Below are positions 43,023-52,854 of a stretch of 64,000 bases of DNA, one piece after another. The notes beneath the pieces were generated by a model. It saw only the letters and a program-made list of their open reading frames with translations. It was not told the DNA's origin and searched no databases. The stretch is from Isochrysis galbana (lineage: Eukaryota > Haptophyta > Isochrysidales > Isochrysidaceae). How positions within the stretch are numbered: the first letter of the stretch is position 1; each line of letters opens with the position of its first letter. The translations under genes were made by a program, and so were the position numbers. The stretch is taken from contig CM030936.1 of NCBI GenBank assembly GCA_018136815.1, positions 1,066,850 through 1,130,849 on the forward strand. The letters are read 5' to 3'.

Positions 43023-43298
43023 AACTATCGTAGTAATGATAGGGTCATGGAGAGTGCCCCGCTCCCACCCTCTCCCTCCGCCCACCCCGCCGCGCCGGCC
43101 GACCAGGATATGACTGACGCACGCCCTCCAGCTAGGGCCACGCCCGTCCCGGTACGCCCGCGAGCCGCGGCTGCTCAAACCGCAGCCCTAGAGCGCCGCA
43201 CAGAGAGAGCCCACCTAACCCATGACAGAAAGATGCCATCTATTGTTGCAAGCTTTGCTGATGCAAACCATCTAAATCTAGATGGCAAGCTTTGCTGA
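43023..43298 (+). mobile_element. Non-LTR element 5' end copy
   Basis: Begins AACTATCGTAGTAATGATAG (7-bp stem with one G-T pair), then GGTCATGG and an ORF starting MESAPLPPSP (43047). Similarity to the MERAP ORF fades after ~40 residues, where the CCATCT/AAGCTT repeat begins. Confidence 0.65.
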
Positions 43299-43725
43299 TG
43301 TGGCCAACCATCTATGACCAAGCTTTTCGGGCGCGCAGCGCGCGAGCGCTGCTATAGGCGCGCGGCGCGCGCGGCGCGCGCAGCACATACGGACGGCGGT
43401 ATAGCTCGCCGGCCGACCGTTGCTATCTCTCATTGATAAATGTAAAGTGTTGAATACTTACACACAACAAGACGTGCTGCAATTAGCCCACTCCCTTATC
43501 CCTTGCCACATATCCCCGAGCCACCGAACTCACAACTCACAGCGGGGGGGGGGGGGGGGGGGATAGGGACCCAGAGCGCACTATTTTGGGAACAAGCTTT
43601 CTATCGAGCTTTGGTGGACTCCAAAATCGACCATCTATGGACCAAGCTTTTGAGCAAGCTTTGCTGTAAATATCACCCATCTTTGAAAACAAGCTAATCC
43701 CTGATTCTCAACCATCTTTCTGTCG
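43230..43725. repeat. Degenerate CCATCT...AAGCTTT repeat array
   Basis: CCATCT followed 8-20 bp later by CAAGCTTT recurs at about 43234, 43267, 43308, 43631 and 43676, with related pieces at 42970 and 43590-43606. A G-run lies at 43544-43562. It also contains a GCGCGC-rich block (43330-43385). Confidence 0.55.
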
Positions 43726-43789
43726 GGGGTTAAGTCCATCACGGCACGCCAATCATAGGCGAGCGGCTACAAGGCCCTCCCGCCGACTT

Positions 43790-43916
43790 AGATGAATATC
43801 CCCCGGTCAAATGGGGGGAGGGATTCAAGGGGAATGCGGCGTTAGATCGAATTCCCCTTGCCGGACGAATATGAATATGCAATCGACGGAATCACACCAT
43901 TAATTGGATAAACCGG
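43790..43916 (+). pseudogene. Mobile-element ORF remnant (KWxxGxKG...PLxDEY type)
   Basis: Reads VKWGEGFKGNAAL, a one-base frameshift, then IEFPLPDEYEYAIDGITPL and a stop. It is homologous in pattern to 24330-24440. Confidence 0.45.
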
Positions 43917-44239
43917 AAGTGACGACGCATATAGCGGATAAAGGTACCTAGCTTTCTAGTACCAGGCTCCTAGAAACTAGGACGGACTTTGCTAGCAGGT
44001 GAGAGCATGAGCATACCATGTTATTTTGTCCCAAACCTTGGCTATTGAGTTACCACATGCATGTCCTCATTAATCATTAAGTGTTCCAGGTGTACCTAGG
44101 CACCATTCCCTCAGCAACACCAAGTTTTGTGACTCGTTTACGGGTCACCTGGTCGGAATGGCTGCTTGTCCTAGAAACGGGAGAAATGGCTGATGCAAGT
44201 GACAAACAGGAAAGCGAGAGCGACCAAGGCTAGCGCCCG

Positions 44240-44553
44240 GGAAACAGGGAGATAAAATCTCCCGTATGACCCACCCATGGGGAAAGCCTCGCGGTTGGGC
44301 CCCCACAAGGAAAAGCAGCACAATACGTCAAACCATATATAACCAAAAGGCCTGCCTCCCCCATCCCCCGAACGAAGCCAGACCCAAGGTAGTGTGCACA
44401 TAGGTCGACCCCCGAAACCGAACAAAAAGGAACGAGGGGGGGAGCGGAAAGGAGAGGGGGGGTGGGGCAAGGGCGCTGTCTGAGAGAACCCCGAGCGGTA
44501 AGGGCAGTAGGGGGCAATAGGAGTAGGCATTTTCAAGAATATTTTTTTTCCCA
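44240..44553 (+). mobile_element. Non-LTR element 3' end copy
   Basis: Shares the 3' UTR pattern of the 21535 element (CCCCGAA-C-GA, AAGGAACGAGGGGGG) and ends TTTTCAAGAATA plus eight T. It is diverged from the 24064 copy. Confidence 0.6.
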
Positions 44554-45241
44554 TGGCAACTGACTATAAAGTTAGTTATTGATGGCTCAAAATAGCCCGT
44601 CCAAAATTTTTGACGTAACACGACCTCGCTCGGTTCTCAGTCCGGCGGGTTGGTGGGCCATGGTGACAATGGGAGGTCTGGAGGTGGGTGGTGGCAGCAC
44701 CGCCATCACTCGGGCTCGGGGCGCGTACTTGGTGGCAAGTGGACTGGTCTAGCGCGCGTATACCCATATTGTTCCTTGGGCGCGCCCATCTTAGTAGCCT
44801 GACAGCGATTGAGTACTGAGTTTGATCGGGGACCTTTGCTTTGTTGTGGCCTGTATGCTTCCGGCTGCCGAATGGAGGCCCGTTGCTGAGCTCGAATGCG
44901 TTGGAGTTGCAGACGCTACGTAAGACGGGACCGGGACAGTCAGGTTGGATGTCATACCCGTGGGAGCTCCATCTTGCGGCGAGGCGCGTCCTTGAAGTTT
45001 GTTTGCGTCTCACATACATGCCGATTGGCGATAAGTGGTCGAGCAAGGGCGCCTAACGTCGATACAATATTGGTGTGGACCACTCGCTGACAATAGTGTT
45101 GGCCGTTGTTGTATGGACACGACCAAGGGTCCCGCTTGTTAGCCGCTTGGGGGCCAGCATGGCACGCATACACACACAAAGGATGCCCTTTCGACGACCC
45201 ATAGCAAGGGCGCTCACGCTCGCTAATACCCAGCGTGGCAG
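44554..45241. other. Unassigned, no supported gene
   Basis: A 156-codon minus frame (44576-45046) has no recognisable motif and may be decayed mobile DNA. Confidence 0.35.
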
Positions 45242-48200
45242 TCACACCAAGGGAGGCCTCTTGGGCAGGATCCTGCATGGGGAACTGCACAGGACTGATG
45301 TCCCGGCTCCATGAAAGGGTGAACCTTCAGGATCCCTCGAGATATTGGCGAGAACCCGTAGCAGCCACGCCGCGTGGTTCCTTCCGCTAGGCGTGCCGTC
45401 GCTGAGCAACGACTTGAGCGGCTCGATGGCGCCGGCCCTGGCGATCGCCGCCCTATTCTCGGCTTCCATAGCCAGGCGCCACAAGGCACCTGCTGCGTTT
45501 TCCCTTTCGCCTGGCGTGCTCTCGCTCAGTAGAGAGACGAGCGGCTTGATGGCGCCCTCTTGAGCGATCGCCACAATGTCCTTGGTATGAAAAGCGAGGC
45601 TTCGCAGGACACGTGCCGCATTCGCCCTCTCGTTGGGCGTGCCCCTACTGAGCAGCGAGACGAGAGGTTTGATGGCCCCTGCCTTGGCGATGGCCGCCTT
45701 GTTGTTGGGGTTCAAAAAAGCTAAGCTTTGCAATATGCAAAAGATGTTCCCCCTCATGCTAAGTGTGCCCATGCTCAGTAGCGAGACGAGCGGCTTGATG
45801 GCGCCTGCCTCGGCGATCGCCAACCTATTCTTGGGAATCATAGCTAAGCCTCGTAGCGCACCCAACGCGTTTTCCCTTTCGTCTGGCGTGCCCATGCTCA
45901 ACAGCGAGACAAGTGGCTTGATGGCGCCCTCACTGGCGATCGTCACGATGTTCTTGGAGTTCACAGCTAAGCCTCGCAACGCACCAGTCGCGATTTCCCT
46001 TTCGACGGGCGTGCCTGCGCTCAGCAGCGAGACGAGCGCCTTGATGGCGCCCTCATTGGCGATTGCCCGAATAATTTCGGCATTCCTAGCTAGGCGCCGC
46101 AGCGCGCCCGCCTCCATCTCTCTACTGCAAGCCTTGCCGCCCTCGCCTAGCAGTGAGACAAGTGGCTTCATAGCTTCCGCCTTGATTATCGCGAGCTTGT
46201 TCTCACCAGATTGAGCTAGGTTTCGCAACGTGTCCGCCGTGTCCACCGTGTAACCGGGCATGCAGCTAGTTAAAAGCAGGACGAGTGCCACCTCGCTCTC
46301 GGCGTTAAGAGTCAGGCTTCGCAAGGCGCCCGCCGCCTGCTGTCTGCCGCCGGAAGCGTCCTCACTCAGCATCGAGACGAGCGGCCCGATGGTGCCCGCC
46401 TTGGCGATCGCCACCTGGTTGTCGTGGTTCCAAAAAGCTAGGCAACACAGTGCGTCCGCCGCGTTCGACCTCTCGACGCTTATGCCCTCGCGCAGCATCG
46501 AGACGAGCGGCTCGATGGCGCCGCCGTTGGCGATCGCCACCTGATTGTCGTGGTTCCAAAAAGCTAGGCAACTCAGTGCCTCCGCCGCGTTTGACCTTTC
46601 GCCGCGTGTGCCCTCGCGCAGCATCGAGACGAGCGGCTTGATGGCACCGGCCTTGGCGATCGCGACCTGTTGGTCGTGGTTCCAAACAGCTAAGTTTCGT
46701 AGCACACCTGCGGCATTGTGCCTCATGCTTGGCGTGCCCTCGATCAGCAGCGAGACAAGCCGGTCGACGGCGCCCTCCTTGGCGATGATCGCAATATTCT
46801 CTGTGTCAGAAGCTAGGCGTTGCAACGTGCACACCGCGTTTTCCTTTTCTCCTGATGTGCCCTCACACAGCATCGAGTAGAGCGATTTGATGGCGCCGGC
46901 CCGGGCGATCGCCGCCCTGTTCTCTGCTTCCACAGCCAGGCCCCGCAAGGCACCTGCTGCGTTTTCCCTTTCGCCCGGCGTGCTCCCGCTCAGTAGCGAG
47001 ACGAGCGGCTTGATAGCGCCCTCATGAGCGATTGCCACAATGTTCTCGGTGTAAAAGGCGAGGCTTCGCAGGACGCCCGCCGCATCTGCCCTTTCGCTGG
47101 GCGTGCCCATGCTGAGCAGCGAGACGAGCGGCTTGATGGCACACTCTTCGACGATTGTGACAATGTTCTCGTTGCACAAAGCGAGGCTTCGTAGCGTACA
47201 CACCGATCCTTCCCTTTCGCTTGGCGTGCCCATGCTCAGCATCGAGACGAGCGGCTTGATGGCGCCTGCCTTGGCGATCGCCAACCCATTCTTGGCGTTC
47301 ACCGCAAGCGCTCGCAGTGCACCCACCGCGTTTTCCCTTTCGTCTGGCGTGCCCGTGCTCAGCAGCGAGACAAGTGGCTTGATGGCGCCCTCGTTCGTGA
47401 TTGCCACCCTGTTCTTGGCAATCTCCGCTAGGCGACGTAGCGCGCCCGCCGCCCTCTCTCTGCTGCGAGGCCTGCCACCCTCGCGTAGCAGCGAGACAAG
47501 CGCTTCGATGGCGCCCGCGTCGCCGATTGCCACCTTGTTCTCAGCGTCAAGAGCTAGATTCAACGCCCCTGCCGCTTGTTCCCTTTCGCCGGGCGTCCCC
47601 TCACGCACGAGCGCGGCGAGCGGCGCGATGCCACCCGCATTGGCGATCCCCATCCTGTTGCTTGGGTGGTAAGCGAGGTTCAGCAGCAAGCCCGCCACTA
47701 GGTCCCCACAGCCAGACGTGCCATTCTCGTGCAACAACGAAACGAGCGGATTGATGGCACCTGCTTTGGCAATCGCCACGGCGTTCTCTTCATTCAGAGC
47801 CAGGAGCAACAGCGCGCCCACTGTCTGCTTCCTGACGCCAGGCGTGTCCTCGCACAGCATCGTGACGAGTGGCGCGATGCCGCCTGCCTCCGCAATCGCC
47901 CTCCTGTTCTCAGTGTTATCAGCGAGGCTCCACAGTGCACCGGCCGCCTGTTCCCTTTCGCCGGGCGTGCCTTTACTCAAGATCGAGATGAGCGGCGCGA
48001 TGGCGCCCGCCTCAGCGATCGCAACATTGTTCTCGGCGTTGAAAGCTAGGTTCCACAGTGCGCCCGCCGCGTTTTCCCTTTCGCCAGGCGTGCCCTTGAG
48101 CAGCATCGAGACGAGCGGCTTGATGGCACCCTCCTTGCGGATGGCTGCCTGGTTCTCTGCGTCTATAGCAAGGTTCCTCAACAAGCGCACCGCGATTTCC

Positions 48201-48430
48201 CGTTTTCCTCCGGGCGTGACCTCACACAGCAGCGAGACGAGCGCCGGAATGCCGCCAGTTTGGGCAATGGAGATCTTGAAGTCCTTGCGTGACAGGTCCG
48301 CAAGGCTCTGTCGCGCAAACTCTCCTTCTCTCTCTCTCTCTCCCCCCCCCCTCTCTCCCCCCCTTGGTCTCTTTCTCTCACTTTCTTCCTTCTCTTTCTC
48401 TCCCTCCCTTCCTCCTTCTCTCTCTCCCAC
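45242..48430 (-). CDS. Armadillo-repeat protein, about 24 repeats
   Basis: 1,062 codons, intronless over the repeat part. From residue ~45 onward it is a continuous array of ~24 armadillo repeats of 42 residues with the consensus AIKPLVSLLSxGTPxERENA followed by AGALRxLA. Such arrays form a right-handed superhelix for binding other proteins; no catalytic domain is seen. The first ~40 residues come from a GA-rich tract and look artificial. No later Met precedes the repeats, so the true start may lie in an unseen upstream exon that joins near REGEFARQSLADLS. The C-terminus ends with a short non-repeat tail (SRDPEGSPFHGAG). Some adjacent repeats are nearly identical in DNA (46402 and 46528). Confidence 0.8.
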   Translation of the reverse strand: MGEREGGREGEKEKEESERKRPRGGERGGGEREREGEFARQSLADLSRKDFKISIAQTGGIPALVSLLCEVTPGGKREIAVRLLRNLAIDAENQAAIRKEGAIKPLVSMLLKGTPGERENAAGALWNLAFNAENNVAIAEAGAIAPLISILSKGTPGEREQAAGALWSLADNTENRRAIAEAGGIAPLVTMLCEDTPGVRKQTVGALLLLALNEENAVAIAKAGAINPLVSLLHENGTSGCGDLVAGLLLNLAYHPSNRMGIANAGGIAPLAALVREGTPGEREQAAGALNLALDAENKVAIGDAGAIEALVSLLREGGRPRSRERAAGALRRLAEIAKNRVAITNEGAIKPLVSLLSTGTPDERENAVGALRALAVNAKNGLAIAKAGAIKPLVSMLSMGTPSEREGSVCTLRSLALCNENIVTIVEECAIKPLVSLLSMGTPSERADAAGVLRSLAFYTENIVAIAHEGAIKPLVSLLSGSTPGERENAAGALRGLAVEAENRAAIARAGAIKSLYSMLCEGTSGEKENAVCTLQRLASDTENIAIIAKEGAVDRLVSLLIEGTPSMRHNAAGVLRNLAVWNHDQQVAIAKAGAIKPLVSMLREGTRGERSNAAEALSCLAFWNHDNQVAIANGGAIEPLVSMLREGISVERSNAADALCCLAFWNHDNQVAIAKAGTIGPLVSMLSEDASGGRQQAAGALRSLTLNAESEVALVLLLTSCMPGYTVDTADTLRNLAQSGENKLAIIKAEAMKPLVSLLGEGGKACSREMEAGALRRLARNAEIIRAIANEGAIKALVSLLSAGTPVEREIATGALRGLAVNSKNIVTIASEGAIKPLVSLLSMGTPDERENALGALRGLAMIPKNRLAIAEAGAIKPLVSLLSMGTLSMRGNIFCILQSLAFLNPNNKAAIAKAGAIKPLVSLLSRGTPNERANAARVLRSLAFHTKDIVAIAQEGAIKPLVSLLSESTPGERENAAGALWRLAMEAENRAAIARAGAIEPLKSLLSDGTPSGRNHAAWLLRVLANISRDPEGSPFHGAGTSVLCSSPCRILPKRPPLV

Positions 48431-48770
48431 TCTCCTTCTCTCTTTTCCCCTCTCTCCCTTCCCTTCCCCCCTCTCCCCCCCGGCCCACTGCTGAGCGTGG
48501 GGATGGCCCTGGAGGTCTCAGGCTCAGAGAGGCCCATCCGGCTGGGGGCAAGGGCGGGGGGCGGGGGACGGGACTGGCCACCGGGCTGGAGGCGTCGGAG
48601 GTGCTTCCTGGGGAAGGGTAGGGCTGAGGGTAGGGGGGGGGGGGGGGGAGGCGGGGAGAGCGGGAAGGGGAAGATGGAGGGGGGAGGTGGGGGGGGGGGG
48701 GGGGGGGCAGGCGGAAGCAGCGGGCGGGCGGGCGGGGGGGAAGGGCGGGGGGCGCACACGACGGGCTCGC
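48300..48770. repeat. CT/GA and poly-G low-complexity tract
   Basis: CT-rich from 48330 to 48480, and G-runs up to 18 long near 48631-48706. It is the upstream flank of the armadillo gene. Long frames here on both strands are composition artefacts. Confidence 0.85.
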
Positions 48771-49423
48771 TTCTTCTCTCCTCTCGTTATTTAATATCTC
48801 AGGCGGCAGTCTAACGTAAACAGGGCGCCCACCCAGCGGGTGCATTTCCGTCCTCCACGGGAATATATTCCGTCCCCTTCCCGTGGGCTCCGAGGGGTTT
48901 TCTTGTTGGTCGCGGAGGGGGGTATTCTTGTAGAGAGACTCTCCTAGTATCTCTCACGCAGCGAAGCACCTTGGGAGGTGCTGCATCGTCGCAGTTGCCT
49001 CGACGACGGGGTGTGTCTACAGTATGTGAAACGTATATTTGCCGTGAGATATGGAGCTCGGAGCACTCAACTCTCGTGACGCACCTTCAAAGGTGCTTCC
49101 TGCCGCCGCTTAAGAGTATACTGTATACTACTATAATGTATAATGTATAGATTTGTCTTCTACGAGGAAGCCCACGACGGCACACACACGCGCGCGTCCA
49201 TCAGCACACGTTCACGTACGGAGTGCTCAAGATGCTTCACATGAAGAGCGGGTGAAGTGGCAGCGCAGGCGGCGCAGGCCCGACCATAGTGGGGGCGCCT
49301 TGACATCGAATGTTGCGCACACTCAAAGGCCTGTGCATGCCCTCATGCCGGTGTGCGTTCACCTTTGCACAACTAGAATGGCCGCTGGTTGCCGCGGCCA
49401 CTACGGGGCCAATGAGGCGCCGC
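48771..49423. other. 3' flank of beta-tubulin, no gene seen
   Basis: Contains GTATACTGTATACTACTATAATGTATAATGTATAG (spread over 49115-49150) and short frames only. Confidence 0.4.
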
Positions 49424-50758
49424 CTAATACTCCTCACCGCCCTCCTCCTCGTACTCGCCCTCCTCCTCGGCTGAGGCGTCTTGGTACTGCTGGTACTCGG
49501 AGACAAGGTCGTTCATGTTGGACTCGGCCTCGGTGAACTCCATCTCGTCCATTCCCTCGCCGGTGTACCAGTGGAGGAAGGCCTTGCGGCGGAACATGGC
49601 AGTGAATTGCTCGGCGACGCGCTTCATAACCTCCTGCATGCACGTTGAGTTGCCCATGAAGCCAACCGACATCTTCAGGCCCTTTGGCGGAATGTCGCAG
49701 ATGGCGCACTTCATGTTGTTGGGGATCCATTCGACGAAGTATGACGAGTTCTTATTCTGCACGTTGAGCATCTGCTCGTCGACCTCCTTTGTGGACATGC
49801 GGCCGCGGAAGAGCGCGGTGCAAGTAAGGTAGCGACCATGGCGCGGGTCGGCAGCAGCCATCATGTTCTTGGCATCGAACATCTGCTGGGTGAGCTCCGG
49901 CACCGTGAGCGAGCGGTACTGCTGCGAGCCGCGCGAGGTGAGCGGAGCGAAGCCAACCATGAAGAAGTGGAGGCGGGGGAAGGGGATCATGTTGACGGCA
50001 AGCTTGCGCAAGTCGCAGTTGAGCTGGCCCGGGAAGCGGAGGCAACAGGTGGACGCCGACATAACGGCGGCGACGAGGTGGTTCAGATCACCAAAGGTGG
50101 GAGTGGTGAGCTTGAGGGTGCGGAAGCAAATGTCATAGAGAGCCTCGTTGTCGATGAGGAGCGACTCGTCCGAGTTCTCGACGAGCTGGTGGATGGAGAG
50201 AACGCAGTTGTATGGCTCGACGACGGTGTCGGACACCTTGGGCGACGGGAAGACAGAGTAGGTGCACATCACGCGGTCGGGATACTCCTCGCGAATCTTC
50301 GAGATGAGAAGGGTACCCATGCCGGAGCCAGTGCCGCCGCCCAGCGAGTGCGAGAGCGTGAAGCCCTGCAGGCAGTCGCAGCCCTCAGCCTCCTTGCGCA
50401 CGACATCGAGCACCGCATCAATGAGCTCGGCGCCCTCAGTGTAGTGGCCCTTGGCCCAGTTGTTGCCGGCGCCGGACTGGCCAAAGACAAAATTGTCCGG
50501 GCGAAAAATCTGGCCGAAGGGGCCCGAGCGCACAGAGTCCATCGTGCCCGGTTCGAGGTCCATCAGAATGGCGCGTGGGACGTAGCGGCCGCCAGTCGCC
50601 TCATTGTAGTAGACGTTGATACGCTCGAGCTGGAGATCGGAGTCACCGTGGTAGGTGCCGGTAGGGTCGATGCCGTGCTCATCGGAGACAACCTCCCAGA
50701 ACTTGGCGCCGATCTGGTTGCCGCACTGTCCACCCTGAATCGAGACGATCTCACGCAT
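49424..50758 (-). CDS. TUBB: Beta-tubulin
   Basis: 444 residues, intronless, from ATG 50758 to TAA. It begins [21 protein letters not shown] is the motif by which beta-tubulin mRNA is autoregulated in animals. It carries the GTP-binding signature GGGTGSG (~140-146) and an acidic C-terminal tail ending in EEY, the site for tyrosine cycling and polyglutamylation. It forms the microtubule heterodimer with alpha-tubulin. Length and sequence are canonical, with no odd residues noticed. A GCGCAG acceptor-like site 8 bp upstream of the ATG and GGTAGGACT near 50910 (minus) suggest a 5' UTR intron. Confidence 0.98.
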   Translation of the reverse strand: MREIVSIQGGQCGNQIGAKFWEVVSDEHGIDPTGTYHGDSDLQLERINVYYNEATGGRYVPRAILMDLEPGTMDSVRSGPFGQIFRPDNFVFGQSGAGNNWAKGHYTEGAELIDAVLDVVRKEAEGCDCLQGFTLSHSLGGGTGSGMGTLLISKIREEYPDRVMCTYSVFPSPKVSDTVVEPYNCVLSIHQLVENSDESLLIDNEALYDICFRTLKLTTPTFGDLNHLVAAVMSASTCCLRFPGQLNCDLRKLAVNMIPFPRLHFFMVGFAPLTSRGSQQYRSLTVPELTQQMFDAKNMMAAADPRHGRYLTCTALFRGRMSTKEVDEQMLNVQNKNSSYFVEWIPNNMKCAICDIPPKGLKMSVGFMGNSTCMQEVMKRVAEQFTAMFRRKAFLHWYTGEGMDEMEFTEAESNMNDLVSEYQQYQDASAEEEGEYEEEGGEEY

Positions 50759-51590
50759 CGCGCTGTCTGCGCAGGCACAGCGGTGAGAGGTGTTGAGCGG
50801 CGCGGCGGGTGCGGCGCGTGGCGGCTGGGGTGAGGTACGTGTGGGCCGAGTGTGCGTCCTAGCGCAAGGACCGTGCGCTGAACAAGGCGGGCGAGGGCAG
50901 CAGTCCTACCTGGGAGAGTGTGAGAAGGAGAGAAAGGGAGGGGGGTAGAGGGGGAGGGTTACTCGCGTCCGAAACGGTGGAGCCGCGGCAACGGCGGCGA
51001 CGGCAAGTGAAACAGACAGAAACGTGAGGCCAAGGGGGTTGGAGACGCGGGGGGGAGAGGGGGGGGGGGGGCGCGGGGGGGAGAGGGGGAGAGCGCGGCC
51101 GACCCATAGAACAGCGCGTGCTACAAAAATAGGGCGTGCTGATTGTCGACGACAGGCACACGCACACACGCGACAGCGCAACGGGAGAGAACGAACGGAC
51201 AGCCAAAGGATAACCGAAGGAACGAACACCTGTAGTCCTGCGGTAGATGGTGTAGAGCTCTATTGTAAGATGTAAGACTTTCTTATTTCTTAACTCTTAA
51301 CTGTTGAGCGTTGCGCGGAGGGCCCTTTTTCCTTTTTTGAAGATAGAGGCGTTCTTCCAGTGGAAAACGGGCGGGCCGCTTCCGTCCGGATTTCGTTGTT
51401 GAAGAAGAGCGGTAAAACCTAAATAAAACTGGGATTTTCACTACTACTACTTGTCGCATCCGCGCTCGATCCTTTTGTTTTAGAAGTCGTCTACGATTCT
51501 ATAGTCGTCCACACGGAATCGGAATCGCGAATCGCGGAATCAATCCTACATTCGCCTTCTTTCCCCTCGCCTCCTTTGTCACCTCCCTTG
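50759..51590. other. Beta-tubulin upstream region
   Basis: GA-rich on the plus strand from 50920 to 51100 with G-runs. A T-rich area follows from 51270. No gene seen. Confidence 0.4.
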
Positions 51591-51925
51591 TCCCTTGTCG
51601 ACTGGTTCCTGCTTTGACAAAGGCTTTGTGCTTTGCCCCTCGCCTGGCTTACCGCTTACCTCCTTGCGTGTGTTGTATTCTGGCGCCTTTTGGTTTTGGT
51701 ACCCGCCACAGCCGTTCTTCCCGTCCGAATGCCTCCCCGTCTTCTATCCGGATGGCTTCGCAAGACGTGCCCTACTGGTGTGGCGCACGGACAAAAGCAT
51801 TTCAGCTCTGGTGAGTAACATCTTTGCTCCATCCACCTCCACCTCCGCTTGTGTGCTGCAAGACTCACTTCCCACTCGCCCACACAATGTAGGCTCTCAA
51901 GGCACAACTCGCATGCCATGATGCC

Positions 51926-52363
51926 ATGGGGACGTCCAAAGTCCAAAGGGCCTCGTGGCTCTCACAGGCGCAGTGGCAGTGGAACAACTTGACGATGTCA
52001 CCTCCAGGATGGTTTTCAAAGTACTACAAGAAAGTGAACACCCTACGCCCTCCTCGATGGCGCAAGGTCACCGAGTTGATCCCGTGCACCTCCACCATGG
52101 CCACCAAGGAGGTTCAGACGGATCTTCCATCGGTGACCACAACGGAAACTGGGACGCAGCCCGACCTCCCCCCCCTAGCGCCGTTCCCCAGCGTCATGGC
52201 CACCAAGGAGGTTCAGACGGATCTCCCCTTGGTGACGACAACCGAAACTGGGACGCAGCCCGACACTCCTCCCGCCCGAGGCGGCTCGTCAGAAAGTCCT
52301 CTCAGAGCCCATCCAACCCATCCAAACCACACCCGCGCAGGCGCGCGGGGTGGCGAGCACTAG
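51926..52363 (+). CDS. ORF with internal 99-bp duplication, probably mobile-element derived
   Basis: 145 codons. A Trp/Gln-rich start (WLSQAQWQWNNLTM), then two copies of MATKEVQTDLP-VTTTETGTQ encoded by a direct repeat (52098 and 52197, 99 bp apart). It is preceded by a GTGAGT...TGTAG intron-like segment (51811-51893). Sequence right after it (52370-52650) resembles the minus-strand element at 33093-33525, so the block is likely part of a retroelement. Confidence 0.4.
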   Translation: MGTSKVQRASWLSQAQWQWNNLTMSPPGWFSKYYKKVNTLRPPRWRKVTELIPCTSTMATKEVQTDLPSVTTTETGTQPDLPPLAPFPSVMATKEVQTDLPLVTTTETGTQPDTPPARGGSSESPLRAHPTHPNHTRAGARGGEH

Positions 52364-52369
52364 CACCGA

Positions 52370-52660
52370 ACAGGTTGCCACCATGGCTCTGCGTAGCATG
52401 CAGGGGGTCTTTGAGACCCCCTCCAACAGTGGGAAACCCTCCCACCCCAAGAGCACCTCATGTGGGAGGGCAGCTCTGCTGCCCTCCCCATGGTCCATGG
52501 TGGAAACCTCTACCATCAGTGCACCCATCATGGGAGGGCATTTCACAACCATCAATCTTCCCTGGAGACTGGAGAGCACCCCATGCCTCTGTTTCCCAAC
52601 TTGTTGACACACTTGTTTTCTTCACCCCACTCTTGTGGGCCACAAATACCTACAGCTCAG
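52370..52660 (+). mobile_element. Fragment related to the element at 33093-33525
   Basis: Shares GGCAGCTCTGCTGCC, CCATGGT and ATCAGTGCACCCAT-type blocks with the reverse complement of 33120-33240. Poor coding continuity. Confidence 0.5.
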
Positions 52661-52854
52661 TGCCCTGCCTTGGGCCCTCTTTCAACACTAGACTCCCTCT
52701 CCCACTCCCCCTTCACACCACAACCAACCCAAACAGCACAAACCCCCTTGCCCTCTGTTTCAAGCACCAAAAATTTCAACTCAAGAACCATGTTGATCAG
52801 ACGGGATCGCCGACAGATCGCCCTATAATCGTTGTCCGTCGTCGTCTGGCCGGA

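Noticed and set aside
48178..48845. Pro/Arg-rich ORFs upstream of the armadillo gene
   Set aside because: Low-complexity CT/poly-C sequence with frames open in several phases.
49838..50833. 331-codon plus-strand ORF opposite beta-tubulin
   Set aside because: Antisense shadow favoured by GC-rich third positions of tubulin.
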